Source: Candidatus Zixiibacteriota bacterium (GTDB taxonomy: Bacteria > Zixibacteria > MSB-5A5 > GN15 > JAAZOE01). From it: DNA of 12,807 nucleotides. Of the stretch, positions 1-7,549 are shown in pieces. The translations under genes were made by a program, and so were the position numbers. The notes under the pieces are model-generated. The model was not told the origin of the DNA. It made no database searches and worked only from the letters and a program-made list of their open reading frames with translations. The DNA lies in assembly GCA_012797915.1 (NCBI GenBank), contig JAAZOE010000428.1, forward strand, positions 1 through 12,807, read 5' to 3'. How positions within the stretch are numbered: position 1 is the stretch's first letter; every line of letters begins with the position of its first letter.

Positions 1-1964
1 GAAACATCGCTCGAAAACAGGTGGTGCTGGAAGATGATTAAACTGCGGTGGTCTGCCACGTAGATATATTCGCTGTCGGCGGCCACACCAAACGCATACC
101 CCGGGGTTTCACACGTACCCACCAAAACCGGCGATTCGGGATTCGAAACATCAACCACGGCCAGACCCGGTACATCGCAGGCGACAATGGCATAGGGCCC
201 GATGGAACAAACATCGGCAGGGGCCCCTTCGAGTTGAAAGTAGCAGTCTGCATGCGGGTTGGCTGGGTCGGACAGGTCAACGACGGCAATGCCATCCGTG
301 AAACAACTCCAAACCGCGGAGGTGTTGTTTATGGCGACATCGCCAAGAGGAGCCCCGTTACTGAATCTTCCCGTAAACGTCGGATGCTCCGGATCAGTAA
401 TATCATAAATGTCGAGATTCCGGGGATTATTTCCATCTGAGATGACGGCGTAATTGTCATATAGGGCGATTGAACGCCCCATGTAGGGGATGCTCTGACG
501 GGCTAACTCGCGGGGGGCGGTCGGGTCGGAAACGTCGCTGATGACAAATTCCGTGTCCCCAACGGCGAAGGCCAGCGTGTCCCGGACGACAATATCATTT
601 GGGTTTGTCATTGAGACGGTCCCCAGCAACGCCGGCTGGGTTGGATCGGCAACGTTTATAATCTCTACCCCGGAACCGCGTGCCGCCAGGTACAACAGGC
701 TGTCCACGAACTGTCCGGCCGACCCCGAGCCGGGGGTGGAATAATTCCCCCGAATCACCGGCCGGTGCCGGTCGGAATCATCGACCAAAACGACATCCGG
801 CCCAATGTCGTGGTCATTCAACGCCGCCAAAAGCCCGTCGGAGGCGACCAACCCGGTCACCGGGGCGGCCAACGGGTACATCCCGACCAAAGTCGGCGCC
901 GATGGGTCGGCCACGTTCAATATCCGGATGTCCCCCGGCCAAACATTCTCGCCGGAATCGGCCCCGGATTTGTCCCAATAAGGCGTAAAAACGACCAATA
1001 CATAGGCCAGCGTGTCCACCGTCCGTACCCGCCCGATTTGTGCGTCCTCCGTATACAGGCTCAGCATCCGCGGCTGGGTCGGGTCGGCAACGCTGAAAAA
1101 GTACAATCCCTCCGTCCCGGCGGCGGCAATCGCCACCGTGTCTCTGATATCTACCCCCGTCAACTCATCGCCGGGCAACGAGTAGGAACTGAGAATCTGC
1201 GGGTGGAGCCGGTCGGCCACATTCACCACCGTCAAAAACGATTCCCACCCCGGTGTAATCATGCTTTTGTCGGCCAGAACCACCAGCGTGTCCTGTATCG
1301 ACAGGTCGACCGGGTAATTCCCCGTCACCACTCGCCCAAACTCCGGATCGGACGGGTCGATAACCCATAACTCCGCGCACCCGACGGCGTAGAGAAGACT
1401 GCCCGAAAACGCCACCTTGAGCATATTGTAGTCAGCAGGGTAATTGGCGACTTCGACGATACTGTCGAGGCGGGAGATATCCAACACTATCACCCCGCTG
1501 CTGTCAGACCCGCCATAGGCGATCCCGGCCAGAGAGCCGCTGACATCGACACCGATAATCCGGTCGGGGGCGGCGTACGTCGCCACTTGTTGCGGCGATG
1601 CCGGATTGGCGATATCGACGACATACAATTTGCCGTCATCACCGGCCAGGTAGGCGTATCCTGATTCTACGGAAATATCCCAAGAAGGGCCCCCGGCGAT
1701 ATACAATTGTGAGACAAACGCCGGCTGGGCCGGATTGACGACATTAAGCACGTACAGCCCGTTGCACATGGCGATATAGGCCAACGTGTCCTTCACGACC
1801 ACATCCAAAGTCTGACACCAGAGCACGCTGGAGCAATAACTCGCCTCCCAGCCGTCCTCCGCCAACCCGGACAAAACCGCCTGTTCAGGCTCCGCCGCCG
1901 GATACCAGCCCGCCGCCGACACGCTTAACCCCACGCAAATAAGAAATGCTATGATCAATTTCAT
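1..1964 (-). CDS. Secreted LVIVD-repeat beta-propeller protein, 3' end beyond the window
   Basis: The reading frame runs from ATG at 1964-1962 without a stop to the left edge, giving 654 codons; sample stretches at about 300, 540, 720, 1080, 1440 and 1960 were checked and stay in frame. Residues 1-18 form a signal peptide (MKLIIAFLICVG..., likely cleavage after SAA), so the protein is exported. The rest is a chain of about 13 repeats of roughly 40-45 residues, each with a core like 'VVDISDPxxPxxVGxY' followed by 'V.DTLAYVA'; clear cores include NVADPSAP, NVADPTQP, DVSDPTAP, DITDPEHP, DLSDPANP and DVSNPESP. This is the LVIVD repeat, which folds as beta-propeller blades. The start is supported by the Shine-Dalgarno sequence GAAGGGAG six bases upstream. 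Such proteins are usually surface or extracellular; the ligand is unknown. The missing C-terminus may hold a sorting or dockerin domain like the protein at 10213-12648, but that is inference. Confidence 0.9.
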   Translation of the reverse strand, partial: MKLIIAFLICVGLSVSAAGWYPAAEPEQAVLSGLAEDGWEASYCSSVLWCQTLDVVVKDTLAYIAMCNGLYVLNVVNPAQPAFVSQLYIAGGPSWDISVESGYAYLAGDDGKLYVVDIANPASPQQVATYAAPDRIIGVDVSGSLAGIAYGGSDSSGVIVLDISRLDSIVEVANYPADYNMLKVAFSGSLLYAVGCAELWVIDPSDPEFGRVVTGNYPVDLSIQDTLVVLADKSMITPGWESFLTVVNVADRLHPQILSSYSLPGDELTGVDIRDTVAIAAAGTEGLYFFSVADPTQPRMLSLYTEDAQIGRVRTVDTLAYVLVVFTPYWDKSGADSGENVWPGDIRILNVADPSAPTLVGMYPLAAPVTGLVASDGLLAALNDHDIGPDVVLVDDSDRHRPVIRGNYSTPGSGSAGQFVDSLLYLAARGSGVEIINVADPTQPALLGTVSMTNPNDIVVRDTLAFAVGDTEFVISDVSDPTAPRELARQSIPYMGRSIALYDNYAVISDGNNPRNLDIYDITDPEHPTFTGRFSNGAPLGDVAINNTSAVWSCFTDGIAVVDLSDPANPHADCYFQLEGAPADVCSIGPYAIVACDVPGLAVVDVSNPESPVLVGTCETPGYAFGVAADSEYIYVADHRSLIIFQHHLFSSDV

Positions 1965-2141
1965 TGCCGTCTCCCTTCAAATGACCGCAAAAACGCCGGT
2001 GACGATAGCCAAACCGCCATCGCCGTCCACGTTGCCCATGTGCCGATTGCGCGCCGCTGGACTGATGCCCGTAGTTGTCCGAAATCCCGTTGCGATGCCC
2101 CGATGCGCCTGCCGCCGTTGGTGCCTCAGGCAGGCAGTAAA
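1965..2141 (-). promoter_or_regulatory. Long 5' leader of the LVIVD gene with a start-proximal hairpin
   Basis: About 170 nt separate the predicted transcription start (near 2135) from the ATG at 1964. The first transcribed bases form an inverted repeat: GCCTGCC (2113-2107) against GGCAGGC (2135-2129), in minus-strand terms a stem of 7 bp near the 5' end. No known riboswitch was recognised. The leader ends in GAAGGGAG, the ribosome binding site. A 20-codon ATG frame (2039-1977) ends with its TGA overlapping this site, but it lacks its own Shine-Dalgarno sequence. The leader could stabilise or regulate the message, or be plain spacer. Confidence 0.4.
2107..2135. repeat. Inverted repeat GCCTGCC...GGCAGGC
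   Basis: GCCTGCC at 2107-2113 pairs with GGCAGGC at 2129-2135, enclosing 15 bases. An alternative small hairpin (TGCC-TCA-GGCA) overlaps the right arm. It sits exactly at the predicted start of the LVIVD transcript. It could be a 5' stabilising stem-loop or one copy of a dispersed palindromic repeat; copy number cannot be judged from one window. Confidence 0.5.
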
Positions 2142-2170
2142 AATATATACTTTCGTATTTATCGTGTCAA
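2142..2170 (-). promoter_or_regulatory. Sigma70-type promoter of the LVIVD-repeat gene
   Basis: On the minus strand TTGACA (2170-2165) is followed by a 17-base spacer and TATATT (2147-2142). The -35 is a perfect match and the -10 matches five of six bases, with optimal spacing. It begins 18 nt after the livF stop and fires toward the LVIVD gene, with a predicted start near 2135. No terminator-like hairpin is seen between livF and this promoter, so some liv transcripts may also read into the LVIVD gene. Confidence 0.75.
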
Positions 2171-2187
2171 TAATAAAATTGGGGGGA

Positions 2188-2901
2188 TTAGTGCTCGCCG
2201 AGGTAGGCGCGGCGGATGTCGTCGTTGACGGCGATCTCGGCGGCCGGACCGTGCAGACGCACCGTGCCGGTCTCGAGGACATAGGCGTACTGCGCCACGC
2301 TCAGGGCCATGCGCGCGTTCTGCTCCACCAGCAGGATGGTGGTGCCCAGCTCGCGGTTGATCTCGACGATCTTCTCGAAGATGGTGCGGACCAGAATCGG
2401 GGCGATCCCCAGCGAGGGCTCATCGAGCAAAAGCAGGCGCGGCCGGGCCAGAAGCGCGCGGGCGATGGCCAGCATCTGCTGTTCGCCGCCGGACAGCTTC
2501 CCCCCCGGCTGATCGATTCGCTCCTTCAGCTTGGGGAACATGGCGAAGACGTAGTCGATGTCTTTGTCGATTTCGGCGGCGTCGCGGCGGAGATAGGCCC
2601 CCATGGCCAGGTTCTCACGGGCGGTCAGGTTGGCGAAGATCATCCGTCCCTCCGGCGCCTGGGAAATCCCCAGCGCGACGATGGCATGGGCGGGAAGGGC
2701 GGTGATGTCGCGGCCATCGAAGCGGATATGTCCGCCGGAGGCTTTGGTGATGCCGGAGATGGCGCGCAGGGTCGAGGATTTGCCGGCGCCATTGGCCCCG
2801 ATCAGGGTCACAATCTGTCCCTGATCGACGGCCAGCGTGATCCCTTTGACCGCCCGGACCGCGCCGTAGCTGACCTGGAGGTTGTCGATCTCGAGCATCA
2901 T
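2188..2901 (-). CDS. livF: LivF, ATPase of the branched-chain amino acid ABC importer
   Basis: A 237-residue nucleotide-binding subunit that hydrolyses ATP with LivG at the inner membrane to drive LIV-type import. Walker A is GANGAGKS at 35-42, the Q-loop falls at SQAPEGR (80-86), the signature is LSGGEQQ at 136-142 and Walker B is LLLLDEPS at 156-163. The switch position reads VEQN instead of the usual histidine, a known LivF-family trait and one reason to prefer LivF over LivG. 'PEGRMIFANLTARENL' is also characteristic of LivF. Length is normal for the family. It starts 3 nt after the livG stop with no good Shine-Dalgarno of its own, so translation probably depends on coupling; the second ATG (2898) is equally possible. 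It is the last gene of the operon. Confidence 0.96.
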   Translation of the reverse strand: MMLEIDNLQVSYGAVRAVKGITLAVDQGQIVTLIGANGAGKSSTLRAISGITKASGGHIRFDGRDITALPAHAIVALGISQAPEGRMIFANLTARENLAMGAYLRRDAAEIDKDIDYVFAMFPKLKERIDQPGGKLSGGEQQMLAIARALLARPRLLLLDEPSLGIAPILVRTIFEKIVEINRELGTTILLVEQNARMALSVAQYAYVLETGTVRLHGPAAEIAVNDDIRRAYLGEH

Positions 2902-2904
2902 GGT

Positions 2905-3672
2905 TTATGCGGGGGCTCCCAAATAGGCTTCGATCACCCTGGGATCGCGCTGGATCTCCTGCGGCGAACCCTCGGCGATCTTGACGCCGTAGTCCAGCAC
3001 GGCGATGCGGCGGCATATCCCCATGACCACGCTCATGTCGTGCTCGATGAGGAGAACGGCGCAGCCGTATCGTTCCTTGGCCGACCCGATGAGAGCCATC
3101 AGTTCCTGTTTTTCCGAGGGGTTCATCCCCGCGGCGGGTTCATCGAGCAGCAGCAGGCGCGGCCGGGTGGCCAAGGCGCGGACGATCTCCACCCGGCGCT
3201 GGTCGCCATAGGGAAGCGAGGCGGCCATTTCATGACTGACCCGCGCCAGGTCGAAAAATTCGAGGACGTCCATGATAGCGTCGTGGATGATGCGTTCCTC
3301 GCGGTGATACCCGCCGGCCTGCATCACGGCCCGGCCGAAACCGTAGCCGATGGTCTTCTTGAGGGCAACCTGCACGGTTTCATAGACGGTCAGCGAGGGA
3401 AACAAGCGGATGTTCTGGAAGGTACGGGCGATGCCGATGCGGGCGATCTGCGGCGGACGCCATCCGCCGATATCGCGGCCATCGAACAGAATCTGACCAG
3501 AGGTCGGTTTATAGATGCCGGTGATGAGGTTGAAAACGGTGGTCTTGCCGGCGCCGTTGGGACCGATCAGGCCGACCAGGGCATCCGGTTCCAGATCGAG
3601 ATTGAGTTCGGCCACCGCGACCAATCCGCCGAAGCGGATAGTGCAGACTTGGAGGGACAGAAGCGGGGTCAT
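2905..3672 (-). CDS. livG: LivG, ATPase of the branched-chain amino acid ABC importer
   Basis: A 255-residue ABC ATPase, partner of LivF. From the chosen start, Walker A is GPNGAGKT at 37-44, the Q-loop is at RTFQNIRLF (83-91), the signature reads LPYGDQR at 153-159, Walker B is LLLLDEPAAGMNP around 173-185, and the switch histidine is present in LLIEHDM. 'FGGLVAV' near the N-terminus and 'AYLGAPA' at the end are typical of LivG. The reading frame extends upstream to an ATG at 3720, but the start at 3672 is preferred: it forms an ATGA overlap with the livM stop, has GGAGG seven bases upstream, and opens the protein with the usual 'LLSLQ' strand. The signature has Pro and Asp where LSYGQQ is commoner; both are mild variants. 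Confidence 0.95.
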   Translation of the reverse strand: MTPLLSLQVCTIRFGGLVAVAELNLDLEPDALVGLIGPNGAGKTTVFNLITGIYKPTSGQILFDGRDIGGWRPPQIARIGIARTFQNIRLFPSLTVYETVQVALKKTIGYGFGRAVMQAGGYHREERIIHDAIMDVLEFFDLARVSHEMAASLPYGDQRRVEIVRALATRPRLLLLDEPAAGMNPSEKQELMALIGSAKERYGCAVLLIEHDMSVVMGICRRIAVLDYGVKIAEGSPQEIQRDPRVIEAYLGAPA

Positions 3673-4646
3673 GCCTTCCCCTCCGCCGGGGGTGAGGGAC
3701 GGCGACCAATCCATCGCCACAGCCTGCCCCAGTCGAGTTTGGCGCCGAACAGACCTTGCGGGCGGCTGATCATGATGACGATCAGCAGGAAGGCATAGAG
3801 GACCATGCGATACTGGGCGACGGCGCGGAGGGCCTCGGGCAGGATGGTCAACACGGCCGCGGCGAGGATGACGCCGGCGATGTTCCCCATGCCGCCGACC
3901 ACGACCATGACGATGATTTCGAACGAGCGCAGGAAGCCGAACTGGGAGGGATTGATGTAGGTGACAAAGTGGGCGTACAGTCCGCCGGCAATGCCGGCGA
4001 AGAAGGCGCCGGTGATAAAGGCGACGATCTTGTAGCGGGTGGCATCGACGCCGACGGCCTCGGCGGCGATTTCATCATCGCGCACGGCCAGGAACCCCTT
4101 GCCGTAGGTGGAGCGGACGAGGTTGGCGATGGTGAAGATGACGACGGCGACGACGGCATAGACCCAGAAGAAGTCGGCCAGCTTGGCGATGCCGGTAAAG
4201 CCTCGGGCGGCGCCGAGGAAGTCGAGGCTTTGGATGATGACGCGGATGATTTCGCCGAGGCCGAGGGTGGTGATGGCCAGGTAATCGCCTTTGAGGCGGA
4301 GGCTGGGAATACCCACCAGCAGGCCGAAGATGGAGGCGACCAGACCGCCGGCGATCAGGGCGGCGGCGAACATCGGGTAGCTGGCGGCCGAGCCGGGGGT
4401 GAGATGCAAGGACGAGGTAATGACAGCGGAGGTGTAAGCGCCCAGAGCCATGAAGCCGGCATGACCGAGAGAGAACTGACCGGCGAAGCCATTGATCAGG
4501 TTCAGGCTGGAGGCGAGGATGACGTTGATGCCGATGTAGATGATGATCTGGAAATAGTAGGGGCTGATGGAGGTCTCGAACTTCGACAGGATCCCTGCGG
4601 CGACCAGGGCAAGGAGAAGATATACCTTTGACCGATGCTGTTTCAT
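3669..4646 (-). CDS. livM: LivM, permease of the branched-chain amino acid ABC importer
   Basis: A 325-residue integral membrane permease. After a first membrane helix (about 8-22) come family hallmarks: 'NLINGFAGQFSLGHAGFMALGAY' at about 49-71 and 'LRLKGDYLAITTLGLGEIIR' near 116-136. The sequence then alternates long hydrophobic segments (about eight to nine in all) and ends with a short basic tail. LivM pairs with LivH to form the channel. The start is ambiguous: ATG at 4646 or the adjacent GTG at 4649; AAGG upstream fits GTG slightly better in spacing, while ATG is the commoner codon. The last codons carry the ribosome binding site of livG, and its TGA overlaps the livG ATG. The plus strand here has a long acidic open frame, which is a shadow of this gene. 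Confidence 0.95.
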   Translation of the reverse strand: MKQHRSKVYLLLALVAAGILSKFETSISPYYFQIIIYIGINVILASSLNLINGFAGQFSLGHAGFMALGAYTSAVITSSLHLTPGSAASYPMFAAALIAGGLVASIFGLLVGIPSLRLKGDYLAITTLGLGEIIRVIIQSLDFLGAARGFTGIAKLADFFWVYAVVAVVIFTIANLVRSTYGKGFLAVRDDEIAAEAVGVDATRYKIVAFITGAFFAGIAGGLYAHFVTYINPSQFGFLRSFEIIVMVVVGGMGNIAGVILAAAVLTILPEALRAVAQYRMVLYAFLLIVIMISRPQGLFGAKLDWGRLWRWIGRRPSPPAEGKA

Positions 4647-4652
4647 CACTGG

Positions 4653-5558
4653 CTACACCTTTTCAGCCTCATGGCGACCCAATATCCCGGAGGGCCGGAA
4701 CAGAAGGATCAATATCAGCACGGCGAACGAGATGGCATCGCGGTAGATGGGTGAGATATATCCGGTGACCAGCGTTTCCAGTAATCCGATGATTAAGCCG
4801 CCGATGACCGCGACATAGAGATTGCCGATGCCTCCCAGCACGGCGGCGACGAACGCTTTCAACCCCGGAAAGAGACCCATGAGGGGGTTAATGCTGGGAT
4901 AGATCGACCCATACAGGATGGCCGCCGCCGCGGCCAGGGCCGACCCGAGGGCGAAGGTGAAGGAGATCACCGAGTCGATGTTGATGCCCATGAGGCTGGC
5001 GGCGCGGTGGTCGAACGACACCGCCCGCATGGCGGTCCCCATGCGGGTATGAAAGACGATATATCGAAGCAGAAGCATCAGGCCCAGCGCGGTGCCAATC
5101 ACGACCAGAGAATTGGAGCTGAGAACAAGGAAGCTGGAATTGACGATCATGGTCGAGGGAATTAGGGCCGGAAACGGCTTGGGATCGGGGCCGAAGACCA
5201 ACTGGCCGCCGTATTCCAGAAAGAGCGAGACGCCGATGGCGGTGATCAGGACGGTTAGTTTGGGGCGGGAGCGCAGGGGGCGATAGGCCAGTTTTTCGAT
5301 GGTGACGCCCAGCAGGGCGCAGGCGGCCATGGAGACGAGCATGATGATGACGGCCGCGGCCAGTCCGGAACCGCCGACCAGCGGGACCATGAGCGGGGCC
5401 ACGAAAAAGCCGACGAACGCCCCGATCATGAAGACATCGCCGTGGGCGAAGTTGATGAAGCGAAGGATGCCGTAGACCATGGTGTACCCCAGCGCGATCA
5501 GGGCATAGATACTGCCCATGGAGACGCCGTTGATGATCTGTTGGAGCAGTTCGCTCAT
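4653..5558 (-). CDS. livH: LivH, permease of the branched-chain amino acid ABC importer
   Basis: A 301-residue permease, the partner of LivM. It opens with the LivH hallmark 'GVSMGSIYALIALGYTMVYGIL' followed by 'FINFAHGDVFMIGAF' (about residues 11-48), has 'EKLAYRPLR' near 90, 'TRMGTAMRAVSFD' in the middle, and ends 'LLFRPSGILGR'. About eight hydrophobic membrane segments are visible. Length matches the family. It lies 20 nt after livJ and 3 nt (from GTG) or 6 nt (from ATG) before livM. No strong Shine-Dalgarno precedes ATG 5558, so it is likely translated by coupling to livJ. Confidence 0.95.
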   Translation of the reverse strand: MSELLQQIINGVSMGSIYALIALGYTMVYGILRFINFAHGDVFMIGAFVGFFVAPLMVPLVGGSGLAAAVIIMLVSMAACALLGVTIEKLAYRPLRSRPKLTVLITAIGVSLFLEYGGQLVFGPDPKPFPALIPSTMIVNSSFLVLSSNSLVVIGTALGLMLLLRYIVFHTRMGTAMRAVSFDHRAASLMGINIDSVISFTFALGSALAAAAAILYGSIYPSINPLMGLFPGLKAFVAAVLGGIGNLYVAVIGGLIIGLLETLVTGYISPIYRDAISFAVLILILLFRPSGILGRHEAEKV

Positions 5559-5578
5559 GGTCGCCGGCGCCGCTTCGG

Positions 5579-6721
5579 TTACGGCTGAATGGTTTCCTTA
5601 TAGGTCATCTTGCCGTCGACCACGGCGATGATGACGATCGGTTTGCGGGCGTTCCGGTCGGCATCGATGGTGATGGAGCCGGTCACGCCGCGGACATCGC
5701 GGGTCGTTTTCAAGGCATCCCGGAGGGCGGGTCCATCCGTGCTTCCGGCCCGTCTGACGGCGTCGAAGAGAATCAGCCCGGCGTCATATCCCAGGGCCGC
5801 GAAGGCATCCGGTTTTTCGTTGTAGCGGGAGGTGTATTTGGTCACGAAGTTCTGGACGATCGAATCGGGATCATCGGCGGTATAGGCGGTGGAAAAAAAG
5901 GTGTTATTCATCGCCTGCCCGCCGATCTCGACCAGCTTGGCCGAATCCCAGCCATCGCCGCCGATGAACGGTATGGTCATATTCAATTCGCGGGCTTGTT
6001 TGACGATCAGGGCGGCCTCGGTGTAGTATCCCGGGACGATGACCGCCTCCGGTTCGGCGGATTTGAGGGCGGTGAGTTGGGCCTTGAAGTCGATATCTCC
6101 CTCGCTGTAAGCCTGGGTGGCGACGACCTGGCCGCCCAGTTTCACGAAGGTTTCTTCGAAGTATTGGGCCAGGCCGATGCTGTAGTCGTTTTTGATATCC
6201 TTGAGGATGGCGGCTTTACGGATGCCGAGGGTGTTATAGGCGAAACGGGCCATGACCTCACCCTGGAAGGGGTCGATATAGCAGACGCGGAAGATGTAGT
6301 CGCCCTTTTTGGTGACTTCGGGGTTGGTCGAGGCGTTGGAGACCATCGGGATACCGTTGGCCTGGCAGATAGGAGCGGCGGCGAGACTGCGGGAGGAGGA
6401 AACCTCGCCGATGACCGCCTTGACGCCATCGCGCGTGATCAATTTGGTGACGGCGGTGGCGGCTTCTTCCGGTTTGGACTGAGTATCCTCGGTCAGGAGG
6501 CGGATCTTTTTGCCCAGGACTCCCCCGGCGGCATTGCATTCATCGACCGCCATCATGAGTCCCCGGTGGGTTGATTGCCCGAAGGTGGCGGTGGTGCCGG
6601 TCATGGCCGAGTATTCACCGATGAGAATTTCGTTACTGTTTCCGCCGCCGCCACATCCGGCCCACAATCCAATGAGGGCGATAGCGGTTCCCAAGATCAG
6701 CCAGAAGGTCAGTCGTCGCAT
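5579..6721 (-). CDS. livJ: LivJ/LivK-type amino-acid-binding lipoprotein
   Basis: A 380-residue periplasmic binding protein of the type I ABC family (Peripla_BP_6), capturing substrate for LivHMGF. The start at 6721 is chosen because AAGGAG lies nine bases upstream and it opens a lipoprotein signal: two arginines, a hydrophobic core, then LWAG before Cys23 and a GGGGNS linker. The residue at -3 of the putative lipobox is Trp, which is atypical, so lipidation is likely but not certain. Family motifs include 'IGEYSAMTGTTATFGQ' near 33-48, 'NAAGGVLGKKI' near 63-73, 'AVIGEVSSSRSLAAAPI' around 100-116 and 'FIGGDGWDS' further on. The frame is open upstream to 6877, but that extension crosses the promoter region and breaks the signal peptide. 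Branched-chain amino acids are the default substrate; close relatives bind other amino acids or amides, so the specificity is not proven. Confidence 0.93.
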   Translation of the reverse strand: MRRLTFWLILGTAIALIGLWAGCGGGGNSNEILIGEYSAMTGTTATFGQSTHRGLMMAVDECNAAGGVLGKKIRLLTEDTQSKPEEAATAVTKLITRDGVKAVIGEVSSSRSLAAAPICQANGIPMVSNASTNPEVTKKGDYIFRVCYIDPFQGEVMARFAYNTLGIRKAAILKDIKNDYSIGLAQYFEETFVKLGGQVVATQAYSEGDIDFKAQLTALKSAEPEAVIVPGYYTEAALIVKQARELNMTIPFIGGDGWDSAKLVEIGGQAMNNTFFSTAYTADDPDSIVQNFVTKYTSRYNEKPDAFAALGYDAGLILFDAVRRAGSTDGPALRDALKTTRDVRGVTGSITIDADRNARKPIVIIAVVDGKMTYKETIQP

Positions 6722-6758
6722 AGGCGCCAGCTCCTTGAAATTATGGATATTTCTGGGG

Positions 6759-6776
6759 AAAAGGTAATGACCTTTT
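6759..6776. promoter_or_regulatory. Operator-like palindrome in the divergent control region
   Basis: AAAAGGT (6759-6765), four bases, then ACCTTTT (6770-6776): a perfect 7-4-7 inverted repeat. It lies 38 bases upstream of the livJ ATG and eight bases left of the TTGACA of the opposite strand. A minus-strand TTGTCA (6790-6785) with an 18-base spacer would place the liv -10 (TACCTT, weak) inside the palindrome, so a dimeric repressor bound here could control livJ and perhaps the divergent operon. No regulator gene is in the window. Confidence 0.4.
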
Positions 6777-6783
6777 ACCGGCT

Positions 6784-6811
6784 TTGACAAGCGGTTTCTC
6801 CAGGCGAAAAT
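6784..6811 (+). promoter_or_regulatory. Candidate promoter of the membrane/radical SAM operon
   Basis: A perfect TTGACA (6784-6789) is followed after 16 bases by GAAAAT (6806-6811), which matches four of six bases of TATAAT. The predicted start near 6818 leaves a leader of about 50 nt before ATG 6870. The -35 overlaps a TTGTCA on the other strand, so divergent promoters may share this spot. The -10 is weak. Confidence 0.4.
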
Positions 6812-6869
6812 ACCGTTTGCTCCCGGTTTGAACCGACCTACTTTTCCTATCAGACAGGGGTTGGCACTT

Positions 6870-7247
6870 ATGACCATAAATCTCTATGCGGGTTGGATCG
6901 CTTTCCTGCTGGGAGGCCTGGCCGGGGCGGTTACCGGGCTGTATTTTCATGGCGAAATCTGGCTGGGAGGGTATGGATCCTGGCGGAGGCGGATGATTCG
7001 TCTGGGTCATATCGCCTTTTTCGGGCTGGGACTGATAAATCTCGCCTTCGCGCTTACGGTCAGCGTATTTCAAGTGGCTTCGGGAACGACGCTTCCATCG
7101 ATTTTGCTTATCATCGGCGCGGCGACCATGCCTTCGGTCTGTTATCTTTCGGCATTCAGGTCGTCGTTTCGACATCTGTTTTTCATTCCGGCGCTGGCAA
7201 CAATCGGCGGAATCGCGGCGTTTTTATGGAGGATTTTGCTCTTATGA
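6870..7247 (+). CDS. Small four-helix membrane protein of unknown function
   Basis: A 125-residue protein, mostly membrane. Predicted helices are about 5-26, 45-67, 74-96 and 102-124. The loop between helices 1 and 2 is basic ('GGYGSWRRRMIRLGH'), suggesting it faces the cytoplasm. His27, His47 and His102 lie near helix ends, and the region 'GSWRRRMIRLGHIAFFGLGLINLAFAL' looks selected rather than random. ATG 6870 has AGGGG nine bases upstream; the frame could begin at a TTG at 6828, but no ribosome site supports that. Its TGA overlaps the ATG of the radical SAM gene (ATGA), so the two are translationally coupled. No named family was recognised. It could be a partner of, or delivery protein for, the radical SAM product, but nothing in the sequence proves this. 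Confidence 0.8.
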   Translation: MTINLYAGWIAFLLGGLAGAVTGLYFHGEIWLGGYGSWRRRMIRLGHIAFFGLGLINLAFALTVSVFQVASGTTLPSILLIIGAATMPSVCYLSAFRSSFRHLFFIPALATIGGIAAFLWRILLL

Positions 7248-7534
7248 AGATCGCTTTGATCGCCATGAGCGGGATTCGGGCCTGCGATTCCGAACTTCTT
7301 CGTCTGGGATTGACACTGCCTGGGTTCGTGGAACGGAGCAAAACCATCGCGTCGTTGCCGAGTTTGGGCCTCTTGACCTTGGCCGCCCTCACTCCATCCA
7401 GGCACGAAATCCGATATGTCGAAATACCCAACCTGGCCGACATCGAGGGTCTCCCCATGCAGTGCGATCTGGCGGCCATATCCAGTTACAGCGCGCAGAT
7501 CGGAGAGGCCTATGAACTGGCCCGCCGATATTAG
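7244..7534 (+). CDS. B12-binding-like N-terminal part of a radical SAM gene, ended by an in-frame TAG
   Basis: 96 codons from ATG 7244 (overlapping the previous stop; GGAGG 11 bases upstream) to TAG at 7532-7534. The protein begins with a Rossmann-like strand 'KIALIAMSG', followed by 'SLPSLGLLTLAALTP' and 'CDLAAISSYSAQIGEAYELARRY', the usual first two-thirds of the cobalamin-binding-type domain of B12 radical SAM enzymes. The DxHxxG histidine motif is absent; many members of this group lack it. The frame continues directly after the TAG as 'TAGIGVVMGGPHVT', the expected next strand, with no insertion or deletion. So this is half of one gene, not a separate protein. It is a nonsense mutation, an assembly or sequencing error, or a recoded codon. 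Confidence 0.75.
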   Translation: MKIALIAMSGIRACDSELLRLGLTLPGFVERSKTIASLPSLGLLTLAALTPSRHEIRYVEIPNLADIEGLPMQCDLAAISSYSAQIGEAYELARRY

Positions 7535-7549
7535 ACCGCCGGGATAGGC

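Noticed and set aside
765..1370. 201-residue plus-strand frame, plus others at 48-440 and 680-988
   Set aside because: All lie antisense to the continuous LVIVD-repeat frame on the minus strand, which shows regular repeats through the same bases.
1977..2039. 20-codon minus-strand frame with GNVDGDG, resembling an FG-GAP calcium loop
   Set aside because: The match is too short, there is no upstream ribosome site and no flanking blade sequence; probably chance, though a decayed propeller fragment cannot be excluded.
1951..3798. 615-residue open frame on the plus strand
   Set aside because: It runs antisense to livF and livG, whose Walker, signature and switch motifs are clear. It has no ribosome site and low-complexity Gly/Asp/Arg content, typical of a GC-biased shadow frame.
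3756..4631. 291-residue, very acidic Asp/Glu/Gly frame on the plus strand
   Set aside because: Exactly antisense to livM; the acidic composition simply mirrors hydrophobic codons on the other strand.
5996..6574. 192-residue plus-strand frame
   Set aside because: Antisense to livJ, which has a strong ribosome site, signal peptide and family motifs.
6741..7175. 144-residue minus-strand frame reaching into the divergent control region
   Set aside because: Charged, low-complexity product antisense to the four-helix membrane gene; no ribosome site.
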